64,000 nucleotides of DNA from JANRJY01 sp033763735. GTDB taxonomy: Bacteria > Bacteroidota > Bacteroidia > Cytophagales > UBA9547. The notes beneath the pieces are model-generated. The model searched no databases. It saw nothing but the letters and a program-made list of their open reading frames with translations, and had not been told where the DNA came from. Numbering within the stretch: the first letter of the stretch is position 1; each line of letters opens with the position of its first letter. Positions 9,316 to 18,327 of this stretch are shown here, in pieces. The position numbers were made by a program, and so were the translations under genes. The stretch is from the NCBI GenBank assembly GCA_033763735.1, contig JANRJY010000025.1:11785-75784 (forward strand). Reading direction: 5' to 3'.

Positions 9316-9391
9316 AAGTGTTGACGATTTGAAGTGCTGACGCTTGGACGTGTATAAGTGTTATGTCTTATTATGTGTTCAAGTGTTAATG
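9316..9391. repeat. Degenerate AAGTGTT-ACG repeat tract
   Basis: Starting at the base after the yidD stop, imperfect copies of one word follow each other: AAGTGTTGACG (9316-9326), AAGTGCTGACG (9332-9342), AAGTGTTATG (9356-9365) and AAGTGTTAATG (9381-9391). They match the words at 5673-5700. No coding potential is apparent in the 159-base gap. Confidence 0.55.
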
Positions 9392-9474
9392 TTTTGAAGA
9401 GTTGTGTGATGTAAAATATTATTCTTATTAAATGAAGATTTAAACGTAAAAGTTAATTGTTTTCAGGTTGAAAC

Positions 9475-11817
9475 TTAAAATTTAAAATTATAAGTAACAG
9501 CCGGAATTATTGGAAAGAGAGAGACTTGTTTGAATAAATTCTTGATTTCCGTACTTCCATTGATGGCCGTATTTTGGCCTTCTTGCAAATCACCGGTATC
9601 CACATACACAAAATAAGGATTACGATTGTTATAAGCATTATAGATGCTAAAAGTAAGGTCTGATGTGCCCCATTTGGGGTAAAATTTCCAAATCAATCCT
9701 AAATCCAACCGATGATATGCTGCCATTCGGGAATTGTTGCGCTGATCATATACAGGAACAATTGCAGGATCAGAACCATTAATGCCTTGCTTTACAAATA
9801 ATGCTACCGGTATTGTTAGTGTATTGCCCGTGCCATAAACCCAGGTAGCAGAAAAGCTTAATCTTTTTGAAAAATCGTAAACTGCCACAATAGATACATC
9901 GTGTCTTCTATCCACTCTTGAAGGAAATGCCTGTCCATTGTTAATTAATTCGAATTGACGCCAATTCCATGAAAGGGTATAACCTATCCATCCGTGTAGT
10001 TTTCCTTCTTTCTTTTCAATGTAAAATTCATTTCCATAAGCCCATCCTTTTCCAAAAACAAACTGACTATCTATTTGGTCAACATTGAATATATTTGCTC
10101 CGTCTTTCAGGTCAATTTGATTATTGAGCCATTTGTAAAACAGCTCATTGGTTATCAATACTTTACCTTCAAACATGGTCATTGACACCCCTCCTGCTAT
10201 CTGATCGGAATATTGAGGTTTTACCATTTGGTTGGAAGGATACCAAAAATCCCATGGAAGTGATGCCCCGGAGTTGGAAACTAAGTTGAGATATTGGTAC
10301 ATACGTGCATAACTTCCTTTTAATGAAAATCGCTCATTGATTTTATATCGTACAGCTGCCCTTGGTTCCGGATTAATATAATATGCATAAGTTTTAGGAT
10401 TGTAAATGCCTGAAAATCTGAGTCCTGCATATAACTTCCATCGCAAACTCAGGTCAAAATCATCACCAACATATGCAGCAAAACTATAAGCATTGATAGG
10501 AGTTTCGTTCAAAAAGTTTGATGAATTATCGGAAGTACTTATACTGATTCGGTTCAATACAAAATCATGCCTTGTAAATTGAGCTCCAAACTTGACGGCA
10601 TGTCGCGTATTCAAATTGTAATCAAAATCATACTTTATTGAATAATCTCTAATGGAGGAACCCAGACTAAACTTAAATGCATCAAGCGCATTTTTAATTT
10701 CATATCGGTAATCTGAAAATAGTATTGACAAATTGGAAAACAAGCGACCGCTAAACACATGATTCCACCTGAATGTTGAATTAATGTTACCCCATGTGAA
10801 ATCAATTTTGAAATTTCGTCTTTGAAAGCCAAACACATCTTGACCAAAATATCCACTTAAAAATATTCTATCTCTATTTCCCAAAATATAGTTTGCTTTC
10901 AGATTCAAATCATAAAAATAATAAGCTGGGATTGGCTCATAGTTTTTAACATTTTTATTCAATTGGTTATACATTTCAGTAAAAATATCGGCATAGGTTC
11001 TTCTTCCTGCAATTAAAATAGAGCCTTTATTTTTTACAATTGGCATTTCTATCATTCCACGAGAAGCAATTAATCCAATGCCCCCCGAACCTGAAAACTT
11101 GGTTTTGTTTCCTTCATTCATCCTTACATCTACAATGGAAGAAAGCCTGCCTCCATATTGAGCAGGGAATCCACCTTTGTATAAATCGACCGACTTTACC
11201 GCATCCGGGTTGAATGTGCTAAAAAAACCAAATAAATGACCGGGATTATACACGGTAGCTTCATCAAGCAAAAACATATTTTGATCTGCTCCCCCACCCC
11301 TTACATACAATCCGGCAAATCCTTCTCCACCAGATTGCACACCAGGTTTTAGCTGCAATACCTTAATCAAATCCACTTCACCCAAAATAACAGGAACCGA
11401 TTTGGCTTCTTTTGTTGTTAGTTGAAGCATACTTGTTTGGGTGGAATTAACTTGTTCTTTGTAAGCTGTGGATGTTACTTCTATTTCATCTATTTGCTTG
11501 GAAGCACTTATTAATTCAAAGTTGATGACAGTATCTTTCTGCAATTCAAATGACCTGCTTTGCGTTTGATAACCCAGATATGAGCATAAAATACTGATTG
11601 TATCCGGTTTTGCACTTATAGAATAATGACCATAACCATTGGTTGAAGTTGCTTGAGTTTTGGCTTTTATGGAAATTGTTCCTCCAATTAATTCCTCACC
11701 TGTGGTTTTATCTTTGACATAACCCGAAACTACAAATTGTTTTTGAGCAAATATTATGGTCGAAAAAAAATAAAAAGTCAAGATTGCTTTTTTACTTATA
11801 GGATGCATTACATTCAA
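9475..11817 (-). CDS. TonB-dependent outer-membrane receptor
   Basis: 780 residues. A signal peptide (ILTFYFFSTIIFAQ) is followed by a carboxypeptidase regulatory-like domain (about 25-110, with GYVKDKTTGEELIGGTIS and the strand YLGYQTQSRSF), a plug domain (about 120-240, with VRGGGADQNMFLLDE and YKGGFPAQYGGRLSSIVDVR) and a beta-barrel to the C-terminus ending in VTYNFKF. Energised by TonB/ExbBD, it would import a large or scarce nutrient; the substrate cannot be told. No SusD partner is adjacent, so this is not a classical Sus pair. It is the last gene of a close-packed minus-strand series beginning with the M23 peptidase. An alternative ATG three codons in (11808) fits the signal peptide equally well. 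Confidence 0.9.
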   Translation of the reverse strand: MNVMHPISKKAILTFYFFSTIIFAQKQFVVSGYVKDKTTGEELIGGTISIKAKTQATSTNGYGHYSISAKPDTISILCSYLGYQTQSRSFELQKDTVINFELISASKQIDEIEVTSTAYKEQVNSTQTSMLQLTTKEAKSVPVILGEVDLIKVLQLKPGVQSGGEGFAGLYVRGGGADQNMFLLDEATVYNPGHLFGFFSTFNPDAVKSVDLYKGGFPAQYGGRLSSIVDVRMNEGNKTKFSGSGGIGLIASRGMIEMPIVKNKGSILIAGRRTYADIFTEMYNQLNKNVKNYEPIPAYYFYDLNLKANYILGNRDRIFLSGYFGQDVFGFQRRNFKIDFTWGNINSTFRWNHVFSGRLFSNLSILFSDYRYEIKNALDAFKFSLGSSIRDYSIKYDFDYNLNTRHAVKFGAQFTRHDFVLNRISISTSDNSSNFLNETPINAYSFAAYVGDDFDLSLRWKLYAGLRFSGIYNPKTYAYYINPEPRAAVRYKINERFSLKGSYARMYQYLNLVSNSGASLPWDFWYPSNQMVKPQYSDQIAGGVSMTMFEGKVLITNELFYKWLNNQIDLKDGANIFNVDQIDSQFVFGKGWAYGNEFYIEKKEGKLHGWIGYTLSWNWRQFELINNGQAFPSRVDRRHDVSIVAVYDFSKRLSFSATWVYGTGNTLTIPVALFVKQGINGSDPAIVPVYDQRNNSRMAAYHRLDLGLIWKFYPKWGTSDLTFSIYNAYNNRNPYFVYVDTGDLQEGQNTAINGSTEIKNLFKQVSLFPIIPAVTYNFKF

Positions 11818-11872
11818 AATGTAGCAGTTCTTTACAATATTAAAGTCAGTTTCATAAAAATTTTTATCGGAA

Positions 11873-12994
11873 TTAACCTTTCAAATTGCTATTTAATATA
11901 TTGGATAACAATAATATATCCTCTTTTGAATTGAATTGATGCAAACAAATCCGAAGTCGTTCGGTTCCTTTTTTGACTGTTGGAGAAAGAATAGGTTTAA
12001 CCCATAATCGATTATTCTGTAAATCATTGCTTATTTTTTTAGTTTCTTTAACATCGCCAATAATAATGACTTGAATAGGACTGTCTGAATCCATTTTCAA
12101 AACTTCAGAATTACATACCGACTTAAATAAGGCAATATTATTTTCTAATTGTAACTTCAGGTAAATATTTTCTTGAAGAAATTCAAATGCACAATCAATA
12201 GATACTAATGAGTGAAAAGGCAAAGCTGTTGCATAAATAAAAGGTCGAGAAAAATTTATCAAAAAGTCTTTTACCATTCGGCTGCAAATGACCACTGCAC
12301 CATGAACACCCATGCCTTTACCAAAAGTGTGAATTCTGATACAAATGTCCTTTTCTATGTTCAAATCAACACACAATCCCTCCCCCATAGGACCATACAC
12401 ACCAGTGCTATGTGCCTCATCTACAATAATATAGGCTTGATATTTTTTTGCAATATTTGTAATCTCAATTATTGAAGCTTCATCGCCATCCATTGAATAA
12501 ATGCTTTCAATAACGATAAAAATTGTGCCTTGTGCATTCTTTATCTTTTTTTCTAAATCTGTAATATCATTATGACGGAATGCAAATTTTTCGGCAAAAC
12601 TCAATCGTATGCCATCTTTGATACTTGAATGGCAAAGTTCATCATATAAAATGGTGTCCCCTTTTTGAGGAACAGATGAAAGTACACCTGTATTGGCGGC
12701 ATACCCGGAATTAAAAATCAAAGCAGATTCACCTTTGAAGAATACTCGCAGCTTTTCTTCTAATTGTTCGTAAAAAATGCAATTCCCACTTATCAATCTG
12801 GAGCCAGTGGCACCCAATTTGTTTTGAAAATCTGCTTGTTTAAATCTTTTCTCAATTAACTGAAACAACTCAGGATTACGAGCCAAACCTAAATAATCGT
12901 TGGAACAAAAATCTATTAAATTATTTTGCTTTGGAAGTGTTCTGAACGAATCTTCCTCGTGCCTTGTGTTGAGTTTATGAATCAGTTTGTCCAA
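11873..12994 (-). CDS. bioF: 8-amino-7-oxononanoate synthase-like alpha-oxoamine synthase
   Basis: PLP enzyme of the alpha-oxoamine synthase family, which condenses an acyl-CoA with an amino acid. The cofactor lysine is K226 in HTFGKGMGVHG; D192 and H195 in VDEAHSTG hold the PLP ring; NDYLGLA near 32 and GATGSRLISGN near 61 are classical BioF/Kbl/serine palmitoyltransferase motifs. At 373 residues and with this N-terminus it looks most like BioF of biotin synthesis (pimeloyl-thioester + alanine), but no other bio gene is in the window, so a 2-amino-3-ketobutyrate or sphingolipid-related substrate is not excluded. Sphingolipid synthases usually are longer. It begins five bases after the preceding gene. 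Confidence 0.82.
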   Translation of the reverse strand: MDKLIHKLNTRHEEDSFRTLPKQNNLIDFCSNDYLGLARNPELFQLIEKRFKQADFQNKLGATGSRLISGNCIFYEQLEEKLRVFFKGESALIFNSGYAANTGVLSSVPQKGDTILYDELCHSSIKDGIRLSFAEKFAFRHNDITDLEKKIKNAQGTIFIVIESIYSMDGDEASIIEITNIAKKYQAYIIVDEAHSTGVYGPMGEGLCVDLNIEKDICIRIHTFGKGMGVHGAVVICSRMVKDFLINFSRPFIYATALPFHSLVSIDCAFEFLQENIYLKLQLENNIALFKSVCNSEVLKMDSDSPIQVIIIGDVKETKKISNDLQNNRLWVKPILSPTVKKGTERLRICLHQFNSKEDILLLSNILNSNLKG

Positions 12995-12999
12995 TTCAA

Positions 13000-13584
13000 T
13001 TACTTTTTTAGTGCTATCGAATCCTTTAACGCCTTGTACTCTTCAGGTTTCAAATTCTTATAACCTATTTGCTGCTGAATATCTGATTGATTTACATATA
13101 TAAAAGCTTTGCTAATCTGATTTTGCAATATTAAAAACTTCACATGCACCCTGAAAATAGCCCAGGTATTATAATCGCGATTGTGAAACTTTGCTGTGTA
13201 ATAATGCATTACCCATACTTCCGATTTGTTTTTATCATTTTTCTTTATGGAAATAAAACTTTCGGGATTTTGATAAAACATAGAATCATTGCGTAGATGC
13301 GTACTTTTCCAACTAATGATTAGTTTTTCTTTATTGAGTGAATCTTTTAGCTTTGGACCGTAAAAAACAAGGTCGTTGGCTAGTATTTTTTCTAAAGTAC
13401 CATATTTTTCATCAAAGGCTGCCTTAAAATACTGTTCCACCAACTGTTTTGGACTTACTGATGCCTCTTTTTTAACCAGTTGTTTATATCTTCTTTTTTT
13501 TCTTCTAGCACCATTACAAAGTATTGAAAAACATAATAATATAAGGGTTAAAAAAACAAACCTATTCTTGAAATTAGTAAACAT
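13000..13584 (-). CDS. Secreted NTF2/SnoaL-like hypothetical protein
   Basis: 194 residues with an N-terminal signal peptide (FVFLTLILLCFSILCNG) and then a strongly basic ARRKKRRYKQ stretch. The remainder (about 45-170) has the helix-plus-curved-sheet pattern of the NTF2/SnoaL fold: VEQYFKAAFDEKYGTLEKILANDLVFYGP, followed by strands such as SEVWVMHYYTAKFHN. Such domains bind small ligands or act as structural modules; no catalytic residues can be assigned. It lies 9 bases after the M23 peptidase gene and 5 bases before bioF, so it is very probably co-transcribed with both. Confidence 0.65.
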   Translation of the reverse strand: MFTNFKNRFVFLTLILLCFSILCNGARRKKRRYKQLVKKEASVSPKQLVEQYFKAAFDEKYGTLEKILANDLVFYGPKLKDSLNKEKLIISWKSTHLRNDSMFYQNPESFISIKKNDKNKSEVWVMHYYTAKFHNRDYNTWAIFRVHVKFLILQNQISKAFIYVNQSDIQQQIGYKNLKPEEYKALKDSIALKK

Positions 13585-13593
13585 TATGGAGGT

Positions 13594-14571
13594 TTAGCCT
13601 AAGCTTTGATTTTCAATAGAAGCTAATTCTATGAGTTCTTCGTAATCTTTTGGAGATAAATCATTGAAGAAATAATGAATAGGATTTACCATAACACCGC
13701 CTTTAATTACTTCATAATGCAAATGTGGTGCAGTAGCTGTGCCAGTGCTGCCTACATATCCAATCACCTCACCTCTTTTAACTTTTTGTCCATTTTTAAT
13801 ATTGATTTTGTCCAAATGAGCATATCGGGTCACAAATCCAAATCCATGATCCACTTCAATAAATCTACCATAGCCATCGTATGATGCATTTCCAATATAT
13901 GCCATTCCATCTCCTGTTGCATATACAGGCGTGCCTCTTACTGCCGAAAAGTCAATGCCGGTGTGAAATTTTTTCACTTTATATATAGGATGAATTCTCA
14001 TTCCAAATCCGGAAGCCAAACTTTTTAAAGTTTTATTAGAAATGGGCTGAATAGCAGGGATACTAGCCAACATTTGTTCTTTATTACGAGCAAGATTTAT
14101 TATTTCATCATATGATTTACTTTGGATATATATCTTACGTTTAAGTTCTTCCACTTTACTAAGTGTAGATGCAATGATTTTTTCACGATCAATACCTTGC
14201 ACCACCATGTTTGCATATTTTTCGGCACCACCTACACCTGCATTTCTTTTGGATTGAGGAATAGGATCCGTTTCAAAAATCACCCTGTAAATGTTGTCAT
14301 CTCTATCTTGTAACTGACTCAGCACTTCATTGGACTCAACAAGCTGTCTGTTGATAATATCGTAATACGTTTTGAGTTGTTCGTTCTCTTTTTTAAGCAA
14401 AACTTCCTTTGGAGAATCAAAAAATTTGAAATAAAGATAAAAAAGCAAGGATGCTAGCGATAATGAAAGTGCAACAAAGCCTGCCAAATTGAGCAATATA
14501 TCAGAAGTTTTGGTTACTGACCGCTCGTATTTGCAAGTTTCTGTATTATAGTAATATTTTATTCTCGCCAT
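13594..14571 (-). CDS. M23-family (LytM) peptidoglycan endopeptidase, membrane-anchored
   Basis: 325 residues. A single transmembrane helix (about 25-48) anchors the protein; a coiled-coil segment (about 55-165) precedes the LytM domain (about 180-305). Zinc ligands and catalytic residues are visible as H203 and D207 in FHTGIDFS, H252 in YAHL and H283/H285 in PHLHYEV, so the enzyme should be active. It would cut peptidoglycan cross-bridges in the periplasm during growth or division. It is divergent from alaS, a neighbourhood I recall as common in Bacteroidota, and leads the series M23, NTF2-like, bioF, TonB receptor. Confidence 0.93.
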   Translation of the reverse strand: MARIKYYYNTETCKYERSVTKTSDILLNLAGFVALSLSLASLLFYLYFKFFDSPKEVLLKKENEQLKTYYDIINRQLVESNEVLSQLQDRDDNIYRVIFETDPIPQSKRNAGVGGAEKYANMVVQGIDREKIIASTLSKVEELKRKIYIQSKSYDEIINLARNKEQMLASIPAIQPISNKTLKSLASGFGMRIHPIYKVKKFHTGIDFSAVRGTPVYATGDGMAYIGNASYDGYGRFIEVDHGFGFVTRYAHLDKINIKNGQKVKRGEVIGYVGSTGTATAPHLHYEVIKGGVMVNPIHYFFNDLSPKDYEELIELASIENQSLG

Positions 14572-14723
14572 AACTTAAATCAAATAATATGAACAAATTC
14601 AGTTATAAAACATCTTCATTATTCATTTATTTGCACAATATTTGCACAACAAATTCAACATCAATACGCAAATTACAAACTAATATTACATTTTCAAATT
14701 AAGTAGCTTTAAAATAGTAGTCA

Positions 14724-17405
14724 ATGAATTCGAGGGAGATACGTGAACAATTTCTTACATTTTTTAAATCAAAACAACATACCATAGTTGCTTCTGCACC
14801 TTTGGTTATTAAAAACGACCCTACACTAATGTTCACTAATGCAGGGATGAATCAGTTTAAAGATTTTTTTTTAGGGAATAAAAAACCAATTGACAAACGT
14901 GTAGCTGATACACAAAAATGCCTTCGCGTTTCCGGTAAACACAATGATCTTGAGGATGTTGGGTTTGACACATATCATCACACCATGTTTGAAATGCTCG
15001 GTAATTGGTCGTTTGGTGATTATTTCAAAAATGAAGCCATTTCATGGGCTTGGGAATTACTGACTGATGTGTACAAACTACCCAAAGAACGTTTGTATGT
15101 AACTGTATTTGAAGGCGATACAAAAGAAGGACTGGAATTTGATCAAGAAGCTTATAATATATGGTCAAAGTTTGTTGAACCCGGACGAATACTAAAAGGA
15201 AACAAAAAAGATAACTTTTGGGAAATGGGTGATCAGGGACCTTGTGGCCCTTGTTCTGAAATCCATATTGACTTACGCCCTCAAAGTGAAATTGATAAAG
15301 TTCCTGGAAAAGACAGGGTAAACAATGACGACCCTCAGGTAATTGAAATATGGAACAATGTATTTATACAATATAATCGTAAAGCGGATGGCTCGCTTGA
15401 ACCATTACCTGATAAACATGTGGATACAGGAATGGGGTTTGAACGTTTGGTCAGAGTCATTCAAGGCAAAAGCTCCAATTATGACACCGATTTATTTCAA
15501 TATTTAATCAATTTTCTTGAAACTGAATCCGGCATTAAATACCAAACTGAAGACAGCAAACCTATAGGAGCAAAAGGAACAAGTACTGATAAAAAAACTG
15601 ACATAGCTATGCGTGTGGTGGCTGACCATGTAAGGGCTGTATCGTTTGCTATTGCAGACGGACAATTGCCATCAAATGCAAAAGCTGGATATGTAATAAG
15701 GCGTATTTTGCGAAGAGCCATTCGATATGGATATACTTATTTGGGATTCAAAGAACCTTTTGTTTATAAATTAGTTGCTGTACTTGCCAAACAATTTGAT
15801 GGCGTATTTCCTGAACTTATTGCCCAAGAAGCTTTTGTTGCTAATGTTATCAAAGAAGAAGAGGCTTCGTTTTTAAGGACATTAGATAATGGAATAAAGC
15901 TAATTGATACGGCAATTAAAAATCAAACCAATTCAAAAGTGATTGATGGAAAAACGGTATTTGAGCTATATGATACGTATGGTTTTCCTGTGGACTTGAC
16001 TTCATTAATTGCCAGAGAAAATGGATTTTCGGTGGATGAAACGGGTTTTCAAAAGGAAATGGAAATCCAAAAGGAAAGATCTAGAAATGCTGCCTCTCAA
16101 GAAACAGGTGATTGGATAATTGTAAATGAAGCAGATAAAGTTGATTTTGTTGGTTATGATCAATTGGAAACCACTTCGCAAATTGTCAAATACAGATCTG
16201 TAAAATTAAAAGACAAAACAATTTATCAACTAGTACTTGACAAAACCCCTTTCTATGCTGAAAGTGGAGGACAAGTAGGTGACACTGGTACTTTGACCTT
16301 GAATAATGGAAATGTAATTCAAGTGCTCGACACGAAAAAAGAAAATGACTTAATTATACATTTTGTTGATAAAGACATATCCAAAATCGATCAACTTGCC
16401 AATATCAGCATTATTGCAAAAGTCGATTCCAATAAAAGGCTTCTGACTCAAAACAATCATAGCGCTACCCATTTATTGCAATCGGCACTCAGAATAGTAT
16501 TGGGTAACCATGTGCAACAAAAGGGAAGTTACGTTTCAGACCAAATTCTGAGATTTGACTTTGCTCATTTTGCAAAAATGACTGACGAAGAACTGGTACG
16601 CACAGAAAGAATCGTTAATGAACATATCCGCCAAAATATCCCTTTGGATGAAAAAAGAAATATACCCATCAAGCAGGCTCTTGAATATGGTGCTACCGCT
16701 TTGTTTGGTGAAAAGTATGGCGATTTCGTTAGAGTAATAACATTTGATAAGAACTATTCAGTGGAGCTCTGTGGAGGAACACATGTATCTGCTACAGGTA
16801 ATATTGGATATTTTAAAATCATTTCTGAAAGTTCGGTAGCTGCTGGGGTTCGTAGAATTGAGGCTGTTACAGCAAACGGTGTTGAAGATTATATCCACAC
16901 TTTATCAAGTACTATAGAAAAAGCAAATGATTTGCTTAAAAATCCCAGGGATATCAATCAGGCAATTGAAGCCTTAATACAAGAAAAAGCAGAATTACAG
17001 AAGAAATTGAGCGAATTTGAAAGCAATCAATTGCAAGTCATTAAAAAAGAGCTACTTACAAAAGTCAAAAACCTTGATGGAATTAATTTTATCAATGAAA
17101 AAGTAGCCGTAAAAAATGCGGATGCTGTAAAAACCCTTGCTTTTGAATTGAAAAATGAAGTTGAAAATTTGTTTTGTGTACTTACAGCTATTACCGATGA
17201 TAAACCTCACATAGCGGTAATTATTTCTGATAATTTGGTAAAAGAAAAAGGTTTTAATGCTTCAAATATTGTTAGAGAATTGGCCAAAGAAATTCAAGGT
17301 GGTGGAGGTGGTCAACCGTTTTTTGCAACAGCTGGAGGAAAAGATATTAATGGACTCGAACGTGTATTTATTAGAGCTTCTGATTACTTAAAAGTACTTG
17401 CGTAA
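14724..17405 (+). CDS. alaS: Alanyl-tRNA synthetase
   Basis: Charges tRNA-Ala with alanine. 893 residues, the usual full length. The class II catalytic domain fills about 1-450 (NSREIREQFLTFFKSKQHTIV, then FTNAGMNQFKD and the GDQGPCGPCSEIH segment). The editing domain has the zinc site formed by H579 and H583 (HSATH) and C683 and H687 (CGGTH). The C-terminal DHHA1/C-Ala domain ends with GGGGGQPFFATAGGK. All core motifs are intact. ATG at 14724 immediately precedes the conserved N-terminus. Confidence 0.98.
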   Translation: MNSREIREQFLTFFKSKQHTIVASAPLVIKNDPTLMFTNAGMNQFKDFFLGNKKPIDKRVADTQKCLRVSGKHNDLEDVGFDTYHHTMFEMLGNWSFGDYFKNEAISWAWELLTDVYKLPKERLYVTVFEGDTKEGLEFDQEAYNIWSKFVEPGRILKGNKKDNFWEMGDQGPCGPCSEIHIDLRPQSEIDKVPGKDRVNNDDPQVIEIWNNVFIQYNRKADGSLEPLPDKHVDTGMGFERLVRVIQGKSSNYDTDLFQYLINFLETESGIKYQTEDSKPIGAKGTSTDKKTDIAMRVVADHVRAVSFAIADGQLPSNAKAGYVIRRILRRAIRYGYTYLGFKEPFVYKLVAVLAKQFDGVFPELIAQEAFVANVIKEEEASFLRTLDNGIKLIDTAIKNQTNSKVIDGKTVFELYDTYGFPVDLTSLIARENGFSVDETGFQKEMEIQKERSRNAASQETGDWIIVNEADKVDFVGYDQLETTSQIVKYRSVKLKDKTIYQLVLDKTPFYAESGGQVGDTGTLTLNNGNVIQVLDTKKENDLIIHFVDKDISKIDQLANISIIAKVDSNKRLLTQNNHSATHLLQSALRIVLGNHVQQKGSYVSDQILRFDFAHFAKMTDEELVRTERIVNEHIRQNIPLDEKRNIPIKQALEYGATALFGEKYGDFVRVITFDKNYSVELCGGTHVSATGNIGYFKIISESSVAAGVRRIEAVTANGVEDYIHTLSSTIEKANDLLKNPRDINQAIEALIQEKAELQKKLSEFESNQLQVIKKELLTKVKNLDGINFINEKVAVKNADAVKTLAFELKNEVENLFCVLTAITDDKPHIAVIISDNLVKEKGFNASNIVRELAKEIQGGGGGQPFFATAGGKDINGLERVFIRASDYLKVLA

Positions 17406-17414
17406 CCTAAATCC

Positions 17415-17936
17415 ATGAGCAAATACAATAAAAAATTATCCTATGGCGCAAACAATACCGTAATTGCTTTGGATGATTATTTTGTGGCAAAAATATATGA
17501 AGGAGATACGCGCTCTGATATAGGTTCAGAAGCTGAAAAAATGAAGTATGCTAACAAAATAAATGATTTGGTTGTAAAATTTGAAAGACTTGATTATGAT
17601 ACAACCAACAATTGGGATATGTTAGTAATGGAACGTATTTATCCATTAGATTTTCGTGGTATAGATGTGGAAAAAAGACAATTAATTTTATCTGTTTTCA
17701 TAGATGAATTAAAACAACTACATACCAATGGATTTGTGCACAGGGATATTTGTCGACCTTCAAATATCCCTGGTGAAAAGTTTGACAATATTATGCTCAC
17801 CAAAGAAGGATTACGATTAATTGATGTGGGAATATCTGCAATAAAAGAACAGGTGGGTGATAAACTATTTGAAAAGTATGTTGAAAATGAACTTGCCGAG
17901 GTAAAAATATTTGAAGAATATTTTATTAATAGGTAA
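17415..17936 (+). CDS. Small protein kinase-like protein
   Basis: 173 residues with a shrunken protein-kinase fold. The phosphate-anchoring lysine would be K26 (FVAKIYEG), the paired helix-C glutamate E39, the catalytic-loop HRD is at 109-111, the Asn of the loop at N125 (FDNIML) and the magnesium-binding Asp at D137 in DVG instead of DFG. Between HRD and the loop Asn there are extra residues (ICRPSNIPGEKF) compared with the usual HRDxKxxN. There is almost no C-lobe after DVG, so it may be an aminoglycoside-kinase/RIO-like minimal kinase or a pseudokinase. It follows alaS by nine bases and its stop abuts the ATG of the next gene (TAAATG), so the kinase and nucleotidyltransferase are likely co-translated. 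Confidence 0.6.
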   Translation: MSKYNKKLSYGANNTVIALDDYFVAKIYEGDTRSDIGSEAEKMKYANKINDLVVKFERLDYDTTNNWDMLVMERIYPLDFRGIDVEKRQLILSVFIDELKQLHTNGFVHRDICRPSNIPGEKFDNIMLTKEGLRLIDVGISAIKEQVGDKLFEKYVENELAEVKIFEEYFINR

Positions 17937-18227
17937 ATGAATAAAAAAGAGATTCTGCAAAAAATATCTGAAAATAAACCATTTTTATTGCAAAGCTTTT
18001 CTGTAATTGAAATAGGGTTATTTGGTTCATATATTCGGAATGAACAAACCAGTAATAGCGTAATAGATATTCTTGTTGATTTCAATCAAAAAGTTGATTT
18101 TTTTAAATTTCTGGAATTGGAAGAATACTTACAAAATTTGTTAGGAAATAAAGTTGATTTAGTTCCTAAAAAAAATCTAAAACCTGTAATTGGTAAAATA
18201 ATACTTTCTGAAGTTGAATACATATGA
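17937..18227 (+). CDS. Minimal nucleotidyltransferase (MNT/MntA-like), probably inactive
   Basis: 96-residue protein of the polymerase-beta superfamily minimal nucleotidyltransferases, which in HEPN-MNT toxin-antitoxin modules AMPylate and neutralise the HEPN toxin. The GLFGSYIRNE motif is intact, but the following segment reads NSVIDILVDF where the family normally has SDIDLLVDF: the first catalytic metal-binding Asp is Val. A third Asp occurs in KVDLVP. The gene begins on the base after the kinase-like stop. The usual HEPN partner is not present; see the short frame at 18224. Confidence 0.75.
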   Translation: MNKKEILQKISENKPFLLQSFSVIEIGLFGSYIRNEQTSNSVIDILVDFNQKVDFFKFLELEEYLQNLLGNKVDLVPKKNLKPVIGKIILSEVEYI

Positions 18228-18253
18228 GTAGAAAAATAAACCTTACGGAATAA
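18224..18253 (+). pseudogene. Possible stub of a HEPN (HepT-like) partner gene
   Basis: An ATG overlaps the nucleotidyltransferase stop as ATGA, the coupling typical of MNT-HEPN pairs, but the frame (MSRKINLTE) closes after nine residues. HepT-type proteins often begin with MSR/MSK-like residues, so this may be the remnant of a truncated toxin gene. Nine residues are far too few for proof of homology; this is an inference from position and overlap. Confidence 0.2.
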
Positions 18254-18327
18254 AAATATTAATAAATCAAATCAATTTGAATATTATAATTCAAAATTTA
18301 ACATTCAACATTTATCATTTCTAAGTA

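Noticed and set aside
5673..9391. CRISPR-like array
   Set aside because: Copies are only 10-12 bases, degenerate, without spacers of fixed length and without cas genes.
17415..17936. HipA-type toxin kinase
   Set aside because: Too short and with an HRD-type catalytic loop, lacking HipA motifs and a HipB-like antitoxin.
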